Numbered from the stretch's first letter, positions 9,113 to 27,620 are shown. The stretch is DNA of 64,000 nucleotides from Mesoplasma sp. JKS002658 (GCF_023566355.1 NZ_JAKNSW010000001.1:1-64000), one strand, 5' to 3'. Numbers and translations: made by a program. Notes: generated by a model not told the origin, from the sequence alone.

Positions 9113-10294
9113 ATGATTAGTCTTGAATATTTTCTCGATGAAAAATGGTATAAGAAAAATCTTTCTAAATTAAAGGACAATCGTTTTTTAACTAAACTAC
9201 CTGGAATTAAAGGTAACAAGTTTAGTTGAAAATTCAGAGAAAATGTACAACAAGACCGTTTTCTTTTTGATTATCTTGCTGCTTATCGGGTTGACCGAAT
9301 GGAAAAAACTTACCGTGGGTTTAATTATTTTGAGATTATCAGTTTTCTTTTAATTGATGGTAACTTAAAAGAGGACAAACCCGCCAGTGTTTTATATAAG
9401 AATTTAGTGCAGTTGAACAATGACAGATTGAAGCCTAATTCTTATGACTTGAAGTTGATGCGGAACATTCTGCAAGTATATGATTTAATATATCAAAACA
9501 ATTTTCCTTTAAACGAGGAAAATTTTGAACTTGTGGTTCACATTTTATTTTTGGGGTTGGATTCTAGTTTAGATTCTTTAAGTGATCGAAAAAGAACAAA
9601 AGAAACTCCAAGTGCCTTTCATCATTTATTAGATCCAGGATTAATTGATCAAGAGATGCATAACTTTTGGGAATACTTAAAAGACATTCCTGAAAATGAT
9701 TTTTCTGGATTTACTAAAGCGTTTATTTTAGGGTTAGAGTTTCTCTATATCAGTCCGTTTCAAAGTTTAAACCTAATGATGATGCAGTTTATTATTAAAT
9801 GGTATTTATTTCAACTTGATAATGACTTTACTTATCTTGGCTTTGGTTTGCTAATGGGGGTAAATTTCGAAACATTTGTTGAAGTGATTGATGAATTGTT
9901 TGCAACTGATTTTAATTGTGACCGATATTTAGCTTTGTTTCGGTTAATGACTAAAAACCAAGCTAATATGATGAAACGATTTTATTGAATGGTTAATAGC
10001 GTGAAGAAACCTTTAAGAACGAAAAAAGAATTTAATGCTGATGATTTAAGGTTTTTTATGAGTTGTCTAATGCTTTTGCCTTCAGAGTTTAATGAAAAAA
10101 TGATTGAAGAAAACCCTTTCATTAATCAGATTTTAAATGGAAAAGAAGTCATTACCACTAAGTTGAACCAACTGGTGAATTTAGAGGTTTTACAAAGATC
10201 TCGTCAGAAAAACAAAGACTATTATATATGAGCAAACCCTGACTATCACAAAATTAACCACTTGTTAGTGGATGAAGCATGCAAACAAAAATAA
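9113..10294 (+). CDS. Uncharacterised protein upstream of rpoB; possible degenerate Fic fold with C-terminal winged helix
   Basis: A 393-residue cytoplasmic protein with three in-frame TGA (Trp) codons. Helix-rich, with no signal peptide or membrane span. The central FILGLEFLYISPFQSLNLMMMQFIIKWY (SPFQSLN at about residues 214-220) has the spacing of a Fic motif (HPFxxGNGR), but the catalytic His, Gly and Arg are absent. The C-terminal ~60 residues (TTKLNQLVNLEVLQRSRQKNKDYYI) resemble the winged-helix domain that often ends Fic proteins. If the relationship is real, AMP transfer is unlikely. Many bacteria have rsmC (ybxB) between rplL and rpoB; it is absent here. The ATG at 9113 has only a weak ribosome-binding site. 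The function is unknown. Confidence 0.6.
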
Positions 10295-10303
10295 GGAGAA
10301 ACT

Positions 10304-13300
10304 ATGAGTTATAAAATTAAGAAAATTAATAACCGCACCACAAGAAGGGATTACACCAAAGTTTCTGGGAAGTTACCTTTACCAAATTTAGTAGAAGTTC
10401 AAACTGACACTTTTGAATGATTTAAGACTAAGGGGATTCAAGAAGTATTTGATGAAATTTTTCCTATTGTTAGTCCAAATGGTCAAGCAACTTTAGCATT
10501 GGATGATTGAGAGTTTCGTACTCCACGAATTAGCATCGCTCAAGCTAAAGAAGAATCAAAGATTTATGATGAACCCATTTACGCTAATTTAACCTTAACA
10601 ATTAATAAAGAAAATGAAATTGTTAGCAAAGAAGGATTAAAAATTGTTGGTGGCGATTTTGGTGTTTTCTTTAAGAATTGGTTAGAAAACCAGTTGGAAA
10701 ATAAAAACGTGGTCTTAACCAAAAATGTTGATAATTTGTACTTTTATGAAGCAAAGACTAAAAGCTCTACTCATCCAGACATTATTGAATTAACTTTGAT
10801 TGATGAAACTGAAGAAGAATTAGTTATTAACTTAACTGTTTATAAAAAGGGTGAAGTTTTTATGGGAGATTTCCCGTTAATGACTGATGCAGGAACTTTT
10901 ATTATTAATGGTAGTCAAAAAGTGATTGTTTCTCAATTAGTTCGTTCACCAGGTGCTTACTTTAACAAGGAATTGAACCGTAAAAATGGAGAGATGATTT
11001 ACAGTGCTAACATTATTCCTTCGCGAGGAACTTGATTAGAATTTGAAACTGAAAATAAACGTAATGCCAATGGTGATTTAGAAGAAGTTTTGTATGTTAA
11101 AATCGACAAATCTCGTAAAACTACAGCTACTAGTTTAATTACTGCCTTGGGAATTAAACCCGCTCAAGCTTTAGAACTATTTGACAGTTCTAATTTGATT
11201 AATAATACTTACCAACAAGATGGATTAACTGGAGATGGGGAAACTGATTGAGAAAACGCAGTTCAAGACATCTATAAAAAGATTCGTCAAGGAGAAACTG
11301 CTACTGCTGATGGTGCTTCAAAGTATTTAAATGGATTATTATTTGACCGTCGTAAATATGATTTAACTAAAGCAGGTCGTTTTAAATTAAACCAAAAATT
11401 AGCGATTAAAAACCGTCTTTTAGGAACCAGATTAGCTGAAGACGTTCTTGATGCACAAGGTAAAGTTTTAATTCCCAAAGACACATTAGTTAACAAAGAA
11501 AACTACGAAGAAGTTCGTGAGATTTTTAGTCGTGATGTGATGACCACTACTCTTGATTTCCTAAATGATATCAACAGTCCTAAAGCTATTCAAAAGGTAA
11601 AAGTTTACCGTGATAATGATTTGAAAACTAAAACAATCACTTTATTAGGAATTACTGGTCACTCAAATGATGAATTCTTAAACATTGCTGATGTTTTAGC
11701 AACAATTTCTTATGCAGAAAACTTGCATTATAACATTGGTCAAATTGATGATATTGATCATTTAGGAAATCGCCGCGTAAGAACAGTGGGAGAATTGTTG
11801 CAAAACCAATTACGTATCGGAATGATTCGAATTGAAAAGAACGTACGAGAAAAACTTTCAACCGCTCAATTATTTAAGGTTAAGCCTTCAACAATTATTA
11901 ACAACAAACCTTTAACTGCTGTGATTGGAGAATTCTTTAATCTATCCCAACTTTCTCAATTCATGGATCAAATTAACCCATTATCAGAATTAACTAATAA
12001 ACGTCGGTTGACTGCGCTAGGACCAGGAGGATTGTCTCGTGATCGTGCTGGCTTAGAAGTGCGGGATGTTCACGATTCTCATTATGGAAGAATTTGTCCA
12101 ATTGAAACTCCTGAAGGACCAAATATTGGGTTGATTAACAACTTAGCAACCTATGCAAAAGTTAATGAGTATGGATTTATTACCACTCCTTATCGAAGAG
12201 TTAAAAACGGTGTTATTAATAACGATGATATTCGTTATTTAACTGCTGATGAAGAAAATAATTATGTAATCGCGCAAGCAAACGTTAAACAAGATGATAG
12301 TGGGAAAATTTTAGAAGAAACTGTCATTTCGCGTTATAAAGGTGATGACATCATTGCCAACGTTCAAGATGTTGATTATATTGATGTTTCTCCAAAACAA
12401 ATTTTCTCAATTGCTACTAGTTGTATTCCGTTCTTAGAAAACGATGATGCTAACCGGGCATTGATGGGAGCAAATATGCAACGTCAAGCTGTACCACTTT
12501 TAAGACCTGAAGCACCATTAGTAGGAACTGGGGTTGAATTTGAAGCTGCCAGAGACTCTGGAAGTGCAATTGTTGCTAAAGAAGGCGGAATTGTTCGTTA
12601 TGTTGATGCCAAAGTGATTACTGTGGAAACTAGTCAAGGAACTACTACTTACCCATTAGCTGATTTTGAACGTTCAAATAACGGAACTGCAATTGCGCAA
12701 AACCCAATTGTTAACCTTGGTGATACAGTTGAAAAAGGTGAGATTATTGCTGATGGTCCTTCAATGGATGAAGGAGAATTAGCGATTGGTCAAAACGTTG
12801 TGGTTGCCTTTACAACTTATAATGGTTACAACTATGAAGATGCGATTGTAATGAGTGAACGTGTGGTTATGGAAGACCGTTTTACTTCAATTCACATTGA
12901 TGAGTACACTATTGAACGTAGAAATACTAAACAAGGTGAAGAAGAAATTACTCGTGAAATTCCTAACATCTCTGAAAATTCAAAGAAATATTTAGATAGT
13001 GATGGAATTGTTGCGATCGGAACTGAAGTTAAGCATGGTGATATTTTAGTAGGAAAAGTAACTCCCAAAGGACAAGTACAACTTTCTCCAGAAGATAAGT
13101 TATTAAACGCAATTTTTGGTGAAAAATCACGTAACGTTAAAGATAATTCTTTAAAAGTACCAAATGGTGGGGATGGAATTGTTCAAACTGTTAAACGTTT
13201 CACGCGTGAAGATTATGACTTAGCACCTGATGTTTTAGAAATTGTTAAGATTTATGTCGTTCAAAAACGAAAAATCCAAGAAGGGGACAAAATGTCTGGA

Positions 13301-14137
13301 CGTCACGGGAATAAAGGGGTTATTTCACGAATCCTTCCTGTAGAAGACATGCCTCACTTAGAAGATGGAACCCCAGTTGATATTATGTTAAACCCTCAAG
13401 GGGTGCCTTCACGGATGAATATTGGACAAATCTTAGAAATTCATTTAGGAATGGCTGCTAAAAAACTTGGTATCAAGGTTGCAACTCCTGTTTTTGAAGG
13501 TTTAAATGAACAAGAGTTAGATGAGATTATGCAAGAAGCTGGAATGACTAACTTTGGAAAAGTGAAGTTAATTGATGGAGCAACTGGAGAGGTTATGGAT
13601 AAACCAATTGCAGTTGGAGTTATGTACATGCTAAAACTTTCTCACATGGTTGATGATAAATTACATGCAAGAAATGTTGGTCCTTATTCTTTAATTACCC
13701 AACAACCATTGGGTGGAAAAGCCCAAAATGGGGGACAAAGATTTGGAGAAATGGAAGTTTGAGCGTTAGAAGCTTATGGAGCTGCACATACTTTAAGAGA
13801 AATTCTTACGATTAAATCTGATGACATTAAAGGTCGGGTAAAAACTTATGAAGCAATTGTGCGTTCAAAGAAAATTCCTGAACCAGGAATTCCTGAGTCA
13901 TTTAATGTGTTAACTAAAGAAATTATGGGTCTAGGATTTGACATGTTTATGATTGATGAACAAGGCAACAAATCAGCAATTAGTGCTTATGATCGCGCTG
14001 ATAGTGATGTGGAAGAAGACTTGTATGCTTCAAATCAAGGTGATTATCACTCTCCAAGTGATGAAGAAATTATTGCATCAAATATTGAGCCAGAAGTCTT
14101 AGTAAATATGACTAGTGGTGAAGAAAGTAATGATTAA
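10304..14137 (+). CDS. rpoB: DNA-directed RNA polymerase subunit beta
   Basis: A 1277-residue beta subunit. Recognisable segments are [21 protein letters not shown] (near residue 190), the rifampicin region from [15 protein letters not shown] to [13 protein letters not shown] (about 547-583), [13 protein letters not shown], and the C-terminal [24 protein letters not shown]. At the position of E. coli His526 the residue is Asn (N565), and Ser531 is replaced by Thr (T570). Around residues 100-190 the first lobe carries a longer stretch than usual ahead of GDFPLM. AAGGAG precedes the ATG. rpoC follows after 16 bases. Confidence 0.97.
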
Positions 14138-14153
14138 GAAAGGGCGTAACTAA

Positions 14154-17921
<3,768 letters not shown>

Positions 17922-17930
17922 GAAATTTAA

Positions 17931-17957
17931 AAGCAGTTGTTAACAACTGCTTTTTTT
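17931..17957 (+). terminator. Terminator after rpoC
   Basis: The stem AAGCAGTTGTTAACAACTGCTT is a near-perfect hairpin followed by a T run. Confidence 0.85.
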
Positions 17958-17963
17958 CTGTGC

Positions 17964-17991
17964 TGTAAACAAAAGCTGAATTTTGTATAAT
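17964..17991 (+). promoter_or_regulatory. Promoter of rpiB-glyA
   Basis: TATAAT at 17986-17991 is preceded 16 bases upstream by TGTAAA (17964-17969). It lies between the rpoC terminator and rpiB. The -35 is weak. Confidence 0.5.
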
Positions 17992-18022
17992 TAAAACAAG
18001 AAAAAGAAAGAAGGTTTTGTTG

Positions 18023-18466
18023 ATGAAACCAAGAATTTATATTAGTAATGACCATACTGGGGTAGAAATGAAACAGGCAATTGTCAAATATTTAACCAGT
18101 CTTGATTATCAAGTAACTGATTTAGGAAATGTTGATGGAAAATCTTGCAGTTATGCTAGCAAAGGTTTGGAATTGGGAGAAAAGATTGCTGGTGATAAAG
18201 ACTGTTTAGGAGTTGCTTTGTGTGGTACGGGAATTGGCATTTCAATTGCGGCAAACAAAGTTAAAGGAGTTAGAGCAGGATTAGTTTCTGAATTAGAGAC
18301 TGCCCAGTTGATTCGTGAGCACAACGATTGTAATGTGATTGCGATGGGGGCAAGAATGATCGCTGTTGATAAGGCTTTAAAACTAGTTGACGCCTTTTTA
18401 AAGAGTGAATTTGCTCATGGTCGTCACGAAGAAAGGGTAAAAACAATTAATGAATACCATGGATAA
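18023..18466 (+). CDS. rpiB: Ribose-5-phosphate isomerase B / RpiB-LacAB family
   Basis: A 147-residue sugar-phosphate isomerase. It should interconvert ribose-5-phosphate and ribulose-5-phosphate in the pentose phosphate pathway. Motifs: N-terminal [11 protein letters not shown] (usually SDHAG), [22 protein letters not shown] with the catalytic Cys, and [17 protein letters not shown] at 18023 is chosen over the upstream TTG codons because AGAAGG is well spaced from it. The end overlaps the glyA start. LacA/LacB-type substrates cannot be excluded, but no lac genes are nearby. Confidence 0.88.
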   Translation: MKPRIYISNDHTGVEMKQAIVKYLTSLDYQVTDLGNVDGKSCSYASKGLELGEKIAGDKDCLGVALCGTGIGISIAANKVKGVRAGLVSELETAQLIREHNDCNVIAMGARMIAVDKALKLVDAFLKSEFAHGRHEERVKTINEYHG

Positions 18467-19688
18467 GCGCATCCAGAGAGCTTTAAACAAAGAATTAAAT
18501 CGTCAACAAACTCACATTGAATTAATTGCTTCAGAAAACTATGTTTCAGAGGCGGTCTTAACTGCCAATGGTTCGATTTTTACCAATAAGTATGCTGAAG
18601 GATATCCTCATAAACGTTATTATGGAGGTTGTGCCTATATTGATGAAGTTGAAAGTTTAGGTATTGAATTAGCAAAAGAAATTTTTGGTTGTGATCACGC
18701 CAACCTTCAACCCCACTCAGGATCGCAAGCAAACCAAGCGGTTTATCAAGCTTTATTAAATCCTGGTGATAAGGTGCTAGCAATGGATTTGAATGCTGGA
18801 GGGCATTTAACGCATGGTTCTAAAGTCAACTTTTCTGGAAAAACCTATCACTTTGCTTTTTATGGTGTTGATCAAAAAACTGAAATGTTAGATTATGATT
18901 TAATTGCTAGACAAGCTCGAGAATTTCAACCAAAATTGATTGTTACTGGAGCTAGTGCTTATTCTCGTAAAATTGATTTTGCTAAATTTAAAGAAATTGC
19001 TGATGAGGTTGGTGCGAAATTGATGGTGGATATGGCTCACATTGCTGGATTGGTGGCTACAGGAATGCATCAAAATCCAGTACCTTATGCTGATGTAGTT
19101 ACAACCACAACCCACAAAACGCTTCGTGGAGCTAGGGGGGGGATGATTTTGTGTAAACAAGAGTATGCTAAAAAGATTGATTCTGCAGTTTTTCCTGGAA
19201 CTCAAGGTGGCCCTTTAGAAAACTTAATTGCAGGAAAAGTCCAAGCATTATGCGAAGTTCAAACTCCAGAGTTCAAACTTTATGGCCAACAAATTGTTAA
19301 AAATGCTCAAGCACTTGCTCAAGCACTTGAGCAAAACGGAATTAAGTTATTAACTAACGGAACAGATAATCACTTGATTAATTTTGATGTTAAAAAAACC
19401 TTTAATTTAACTGGAAGAGAAGCTGAAAAGATTTTAGAAAGTATTGGCATTGTCACAAATAAAGAATTACTTCCCTTTGACAAAGAAACTCCTTATAATA
19501 CTTCAGGATTAAGAATCGGAACTCCAGCAATGACTACTCGCGGTTTTAAAGAACCAGAATTTATTGCTGTGGGAGAAATCATTGCTCAGGCTTTGAAGAA
19601 TCCTGATTCTGCTAATTTAACTACCTTACATCAACAAGTAGAAGGGCTTTGTGCTCAGTTCTTGATTTATCCCAATTTAAAATATTAG
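18450..19688 (+). CDS. glyA: Serine hydroxymethyltransferase
   Basis: A 412-residue PLP enzyme that converts serine and tetrahydrofolate to glycine and methylene-tetrahydrofolate. Recognisable features are the N-terminal [11 protein letters not shown], the PLP lysine segment [16 protein letters not shown], and the full family length. ATG at 18450 sits about 12 bases after AAAGGG and overlaps rpiB; a second ATG three codons later is also possible. glyA and the downstream upp lead into the ATP synthase operon, a conserved Firmicutes-type order. Folate-dependent chemistry fits the folC gene elsewhere in the window. Confidence 0.96.
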   Translation: MNTMDKRIQRALNKELNRQQTHIELIASENYVSEAVLTANGSIFTNKYAEGYPHKRYYGGCAYIDEVESLGIELAKEIFGCDHANLQPHSGSQANQAVYQALLNPGDKVLAMDLNAGGHLTHGSKVNFSGKTYHFAFYGVDQKTEMLDYDLIARQAREFQPKLIVTGASAYSRKIDFAKFKEIADEVGAKLMVDMAHIAGLVATGMHQNPVPYADVVTTTTHKTLRGARGGMILCKQEYAKKIDSAVFPGTQGGPLENLIAGKVQALCEVQTPEFKLYGQQIVKNAQALAQALEQNGIKLLTNGTDNHLINFDVKKTFNLTGREAEKILESIGIVTNKELLPFDKETPYNTSGLRIGTPAMTTRGFKEPEFIAVGEIIAQALKNPDSANLTTLHQQVEGLCAQFLIYPNLKY

Positions 19689-19704
19689 AAAGAAGAAATT
19701 ATTT

Positions 19705-20328
<624 letters not shown>

Positions 20329-20392
20329 TTTTTGTTAATAAAACCAAGCTTGTAATTTTCAAAAACAGTTTAGATAAGCATTTTAAAGAAGG

Positions 20393-20434
20393 AAAAAACC
20401 TGTTGGAAGCAACTGCTTTTTAGCAGGTTTTTTT
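20393..20434 (+). terminator. Terminator after upp
   Basis: AAAAAACCTG pairs with CAGGTTTTTT around an inner stem-loop, followed by further T. It ends rpiB-glyA-upp. Between here and the atpI-like gene (to 20512) an AT-rich stretch probably holds the atp promoter; no clear hexamer pair was found. Confidence 0.75.
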
Positions 20435-20512
20435 AGTTTTAGTCGCGCAATAAAATTTAGTTTGTATTAAAATAAAGGAGATGGATATTATATTTAAGAT
20501 TGAGGTATAGGG

Positions 20513-20965
20513 ATGGGCCAATCTTTTCTTGCCCAGAAGTGAAGACAAACAAATAAATGATTTGTGCTTGGATTGATTTCTTTGATGATAACTATTTTTT
20601 TGGTTTTAATCATTTTAGTGACAACCAAGACAACCAAAGTTGACTGAAGTTGAATAATTGGTTATGTGGTGGCCTTTTTTTGTAGTACCACAGCTCTTTT
20701 TTTAATCTATTACGCTTATAAAGTTTTAATTAGAACAGAAAATTATTACACTTATCTTTTCTTATTTATCTCAAGATTTGGTCTATATTTTATTCCATTC
20801 ATACTTGCTGTTTTTGTTCCTGGAGATAAAGTTTCGGTGTTTGGGGTGCTAATTGGTTTTGCCCCAATTGTTCTGTTACCACTTTTTCAAGGAGGTTATC
20901 AGATTCTGACCACTAAACAAACAACAAGTACGAGTAAATTAAAGAAGTCTGGAAGGGGGGCTTAA
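20513..20965 (+). CDS. AtpI-like membrane protein at the head of the ATP synthase operon
   Basis: A 150-residue membrane protein with about four hydrophobic helices (near residues 20-40, 47-70, 80-97 and 105-125) and a basic C-terminal tail. It occupies the atpI position, just before atpB. Four early TGA codons are read as Trp. AtpI proteins assist assembly of the c-ring or transport magnesium; sequence conservation is low, so the assignment depends mostly on location and topology. The stop overlaps the atpB start (TAATG). Confidence 0.7.
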
Positions 20966-21870
20966 TGTTGGGGCCACAACTTAGTTCAATTGGGGATTAT
21001 TTTTCTGATAATTGACACCATTGACAACCACAATTACTATCAATCGTTTTTACCGCTTTAATTATTAGTGCGATTTGTTTGGTTTATAACATCAAGATTC
21101 GCAATCACCAAGAAGAAGAACGGATGAGTGGTTTTCTGGTTTTGATGGAAATGTTCATTCTTTTTTGTGAAGATTTAGTCGTGCAGGCAATGGGCAAGAA
21201 ACACAGGAAATTAACTCCTTATGCAATGTATCTAATTATGTACATTTTTGTGGGTAGTTTGATTTCATTAATCGGAATTGAATCCTTAGCAACTTCTTAT
21301 ACTATTGCTTTTAGTCTTGGTTTAATTAGCTTCTTGTCAGTTTACTACTTTGGGTTTAAATACCAAAAGTGAGCTTATTTTAAACGTTATAAGAATCCGA
21401 TTGAAATCTTTACCCAATTTACCCCATTAATTTCAATTTCTTTCCGTTTATTTGGGAATTTGTTGGGTGGATCAATCATTTTGGGATTGGTTTATGCGTT
21501 GTTTATCAACGTTCAATCAAGTTTTGATGGTACAGGTAACCATGTGGGAAGAATTTATGGAACAGTTGGAGGATTTGAAGATAATTGAAACTACCAGTAT
21601 ATTTACTTTTGGTCTGGTTTTAATATCTTTACTACTGCTTTTGCGCCGTGATTACACATGTATTTCGACCTTTTTGATGGAGGAGTACAAGCGTTGGTCT
21701 TTACGATGCTAACCTTCTCTTATTGATCAGAAGCGATGGGAGAAACTGATGACAGTACCAGTGTAAAAACTGTCCAAAAAGGGAAGGGTTCGATTTTGCA
21801 TCGTCATCATGGACGAGCAGAGAAAACTACTTCACCAAATGAAGATCTTGCAATTCAAATTGCTTTATAA
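20965..21870 (+). CDS. atpB: ATP synthase Fo subunit a
   Basis: A 301-residue membrane subunit forming the proton channel with the c-ring. The conserved segment FRLFGNLLGGSIILGLVYAL contains the essential Arg. The last helices (GGVQALVFTMLTFSYWSEAMGE) are typical. There is a hydrophilic C-terminal tail of about 35 residues with a His/Arg cluster (HRHHGR) that the family usually lacks. Several TGA codons encode Trp. Confidence 0.92.
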
Positions 21871-21894
21871 AAAATAATTTAAGGAGAAAATCAA

Positions 21895-22212
21895 ATGTTA
21901 TTTGCTGATTTAATGACTAATGTCTATTTAAACTTTTTTAGTGCTTTTGCCACTGTTTTACCAAACTTACTTGCCACTGGAGCTACTACTGGAGATGGAT
22001 TGAAATTTCTTGGTGCTGGAGTTGCTGGTATTGGGGTACTTGGAGCTGGAATCGGTCAAGGGATTGCTGCTCAAGGAGCATGTATGGCGATTGGAAGAAA
22101 CCCAGAAATGGCTTCAAAAATCCAATCAGCAATGATTATTGGTGCTGGAATCGCTGAATCTGGAGCGATTTACTCACTAGTTATTGCCATTTTATTAGTC
22201 TTTGTTGCTTAG
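21895..22212 (+). CDS. atpE: ATP synthase Fo subunit c
   Basis: A 105-residue hairpin membrane protein of the rotor ring. Helix 1 holds the Gly-rich [23 protein letters not shown]. The loop [10 protein letters not shown] is the polar F1 contact. Helix 2 holds the proton-binding Glu in [11 protein letters not shown]. The ~35-residue N-terminal extension is longer than in most bacteria but common in mollicutes. AGGAG precedes the ATG. Confidence 0.95.
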   Translation: MLFADLMTNVYLNFFSAFATVLPNLLATGATTGDGLKFLGAGVAGIGVLGAGIGQGIAAQGACMAIGRNPEMASKIQSAMIIGAGIAESGAIYSLVIAILLVFVA

Positions 22213-22248
22213 TTAAAAGTATTTATGAATAGAAAGAAGGGTTAAAGA

Positions 22249-22791
22249 ATGTTTTTATTAGAAGGAACAGCAGGGGTTCCTGAAGTTGTTGCCCAGTTAT
22301 TTCCTAACCTACCAAACTTTATTGCCCATGTTTTAGCAACAATTATTATTTTGGTTTTACTAACCAAATGAGTTTATAAGCCGTTTCGGAATTCAGTTGA
22401 TAACCGTCGGGCAAAAATTAACGAATTATTAGATGAAGCGGTTGATAAACAAACTAAGGCAAACAAAGATCGCCATCAAGCAGCATCATTGTTAAATGAT
22501 GCTAAGAGTCAATCTTCATTAATTTTGAAAAATGCCCGTGCTGATGCTGATGTTCAACGTTTGAAGATTCTTGATGAAGCCACTAAACAAGCAACAACAC
22601 TGCAATCACAAGCAAAAAATTCAATTTTAAAAGAACGTTTAGATGCTCAGAGTGAGATTAAACAAACAATTATTGATGTTGCCTTTCAAGCTGCTCAAGA
22701 AATTTTAAAAGAAGATATTAACTCAAAGAAGAATCAAGCGTTGATTGAAGATTTTTTAGAACAACTTGATAAAGTTAAAGGTTCAAAATAA
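22249..22791 (+). CDS. atpF: ATP synthase Fo subunit b
   Basis: A 180-residue peripheral stalk subunit. One membrane helix (FIAHVLATIIILVLLTKWVYKPF) precedes a long charged coiled coil to the end, the usual b-subunit layout. An in-frame TGA encodes Trp in the membrane helix. The stop overlaps the atpH start by one base. Confidence 0.92.
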
Positions 22792-23372
22792 TGGCGTTAT
22801 TAGACCAAAGGGTGATTGATAATTGAGCAATAGCGTTAAGTAATATTGCCTTAGAGCAAAATCAAGCCAAAGCCTATGTTGAACAAGCTAGTGTTCTGGT
22901 AGAAGTTTTAAAAGATCAAGACAAATTTGTAGCGATGCTAAGTGCAAAGAACATCAGTGATGAAAGTGGGGAAATGAAAGCCAAGATAGTTGATGAAACC
23001 TTTGCATCATTTAGCTTCGTTCCTGAAATTTTAAACATGATGAAAATGCTTTCACAATTAGGTGAATTTGTTTATGCTCGCGATATTTTTAAAAAAACCC
23101 GGAAGATTTTAACCCAGGCAGCGGGATTGGCCTACGGAGTAGCGTGATCGACGCAATCACTTGATGCAAAGACTTTAACAGCTTTAGAAAAGAAAATTGG
23201 TACAATCTTGAACCACAAAGTTAAATTAGTAAACAAGCTTGACTTAGATTTAATTGGTGGGGTGCAAGTGGTAATTGAAAACCGAATTTTTGATGGATCA
23301 ATTAAAGGTAAGTTGGATAAGATTCGTTATGAAATAATGGAAAATACAAAGAATTCAGAAGGGGTGGAGTAG
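22791..23372 (+). CDS. atpH: ATP synthase F1 subunit delta
   Basis: A 193-residue delta (OSCP) subunit that links the b stalk to the alpha3beta3 head. The N-terminal six-helix domain begins with [14 protein letters not shown]. The C-terminal beta/alpha segment ends with [24 protein letters not shown], matching the family's GG.....D.S......L pattern. It overlaps atpF by one base. Confidence 0.9.
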
Positions 23373-23376
23373 ATTT

Positions 23377-24954
23377 ATGGCTTTTAATATTAAAGAAATC
23401 TCAACAGTGATTGAGAGCCAGATTAAGCGTTATGGACAAGAAGTTGTTCAAAGCGAAGAAGGAACAATCATCACTGTAGGAGATGGTGTGGCTATGATTT
23501 ATGGTTTAGACAATGCCTTAATGGGTGAATTGTTATTGTTTCCTCATGATGTTTATGGAATGGTTTTAAATCTGGAAGAAGGTCTGGTTGGAGCAGTTAT
23601 TTTAGGTAATGACACTTTGATTAAAGAGGGTGATAAGGTTCGTCGCACTGCAAAAGTAGTTGAAGCACCAGTCGGAGATGCCCTGTTGGGAAGAGTAGTT
23701 AATGCTTTGGGTCAACCAATTGATGGTGGAGGAGAAATTAAAGTTAGCAAACATGCTCCAGTAGAAAAGATTGCCACAGGAGTTATGGCCAGAAAATCTG
23801 TTGATCAACCCCTAGAAACTGGAATTCTTTCTCTTGATGCGATTATTCCGGTTGGTAAAGGTCAACGGGAATTGATTATTGGTGATCGTCAAACTGGGAA
23901 AACTGCGATTGCAATTGATGCCATCTTGAACCAAAAAGGAAAAAAGGTAAAGTGTGTTTATGTTGCGATTGGCCAAAAGGACTCCACAATTGCGCAAATT
24001 AGTGAAAAGTTAAGAAAATTTGGAGCAATGGATTATACAGTGATTGTTAATGCGGGTGCTTCTGAAGCCGCACCAATGCAATATCTTGCTCCTTATACAG
24101 GGGTCACGATGGCTGAAGAATGAATGAGTCAAGGTGAAGATGTCTTAATTGTTTATGATGATTTGTCTAAACATGCAGTTGCTTATCGAGAAATGTCGTT
24201 GCTATTAAGAAGACCACCAGGAAGAGAGGCTTATCCTGGAGACGTGTTCTATTTACATTCTCGTTTATTAGAACGAGCAGCTAGGGTGACAAAGGAATAT
24301 GGTGGAGGATCAATTACAGCTCTACCAGTGATTGAAACCCAAGCAGGTGACATTTCTGCCTATATTCCCACCAATGTGATTTCAATTACTGATGGACAAA
24401 TTTTCTTACAAGCAGATTTATTTAATGCTGGAATTCGTCCTGCTATTGATACAGGATTATCTGTATCGCGGGTAGGGTCTTCAGCGCAAATCAAAGCAGT
24501 AAAACAAGTTTCAGGAACTTTAAAATTAGATTTAGCTCAATACTTTGAATTACAATCTTTTGCTAAGTTTGGTTCTGATCTTGATGATTCGACTAAAGCA
24601 ATTTTGGATAATGGGACGAAGATTATGGAAATGCTGAAACAAAAACAATACCATCCGATTAATCAAATCGATGAAGCGTTTGTTTTATTAGCGATTAAAG
24701 AACGTTTAATTAAGTGACTACCTCTTGATGAGATGAAAAACTTTAAGGATGCAATTATTGATTTCTTCCACCAGGATGCTGATGCTAAAAAACTTTATAC
24801 TAAAGTTGCTAAAGCAAAAGCTTTTGATGATGCTAGTTTAGCAGAGGGTAAAAAATACTTAGGAACAGTGGTTAAAACTTTGACTAATAATCTTGCTAAC
24901 TACCAAGTTGGTAATTATGGTAATCAAGCTGATTTTGATCACTTAGGTAAATAA
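23377..24954 (+). CDS. atpA: ATP synthase F1 subunit alpha
   Basis: A 525-residue non-catalytic nucleotide-binding subunit. The Walker A GDRQTGKT and the alpha-specific segments [11 protein letters not shown] and [11 protein letters not shown]-type ([21 protein letters not shown]) are present. Two TGA codons, at 24121 and 24715, encode Trp. GGGGTGGAG precedes the ATG. Normal length. Confidence 0.97.
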
Positions 24955-24955
24955 G

Positions 24956-27279
<2,324 letters not shown>

Positions 27280-27288
27280 GGTTTAGTG

Positions 27289-27588
27289 ATGGGAATTAAA
27301 CTTAGAGTTGTTACTCCTGATGGAATTTTTATCAATGATAAAGAAGTTGATATTGTTAATGTTCAAACAATTGATGGTGACATGGGGATTATGAAAAATA
27401 TGACTCCAATTGTTTCTGCTTTAAAAATCGGGACAATGAGTTTCCGCATTAATAATAGCGTGACTTATGTTCACCTACACCGTGGGATTTTAAAAGTTAG
27501 CCCTCAGGAGTGCAGAATCATTACTGAAAGACTTTATTTGGTGAATCAAAGTGGTCAGAAAATTGATACACCAAATAAACTTAATTAA
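27289..27588 (+). CDS. atpC: ATP synthase F1 subunit epsilon, short form
   Basis: A 99-residue epsilon subunit. The N-terminal beta-sandwich is present (LRVVTPDGIFINDKEVDIVNVQTIDGDMGIMKNMTPIVSAL). Most bacterial epsilon proteins have 130-140 residues; here the C-terminal helical hairpin that regulates ATP hydrolysis is nearly absent. ATG at 27289 is taken because it is the normal family start; it lies 9 bases after the atpD stop. Confidence 0.9.
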   Translation: MGIKLRVVTPDGIFINDKEVDIVNVQTIDGDMGIMKNMTPIVSALKIGTMSFRINNSVTYVHLHRGILKVSPQECRIITERLYLVNQSGQKIDTPNKLN

Positions 27589-27592
27589 ATCT

Positions 27593-27620
27593 AAAAAAAC
27601 GCTTACTTTGAGCGTTTTTT
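27593..27620. terminator. Bidirectional terminator between atpC and the exonuclease gene
   Basis: AAAAAACGCT pairs with AGCGTTTTTT around loop TACTTTG. The A and T runs make it usable in both directions, for atpC on + and the 5'-3' exonuclease on -. Its last bases overlap the exonuclease stop codon. Confidence 0.8.

Noticed and set aside
21452-21712. A long alternative-frame ORF inside atpB.
   Set aside because: The atpB frame continues through TGA codons with conserved subunit-a motifs; the other frame has no family features.
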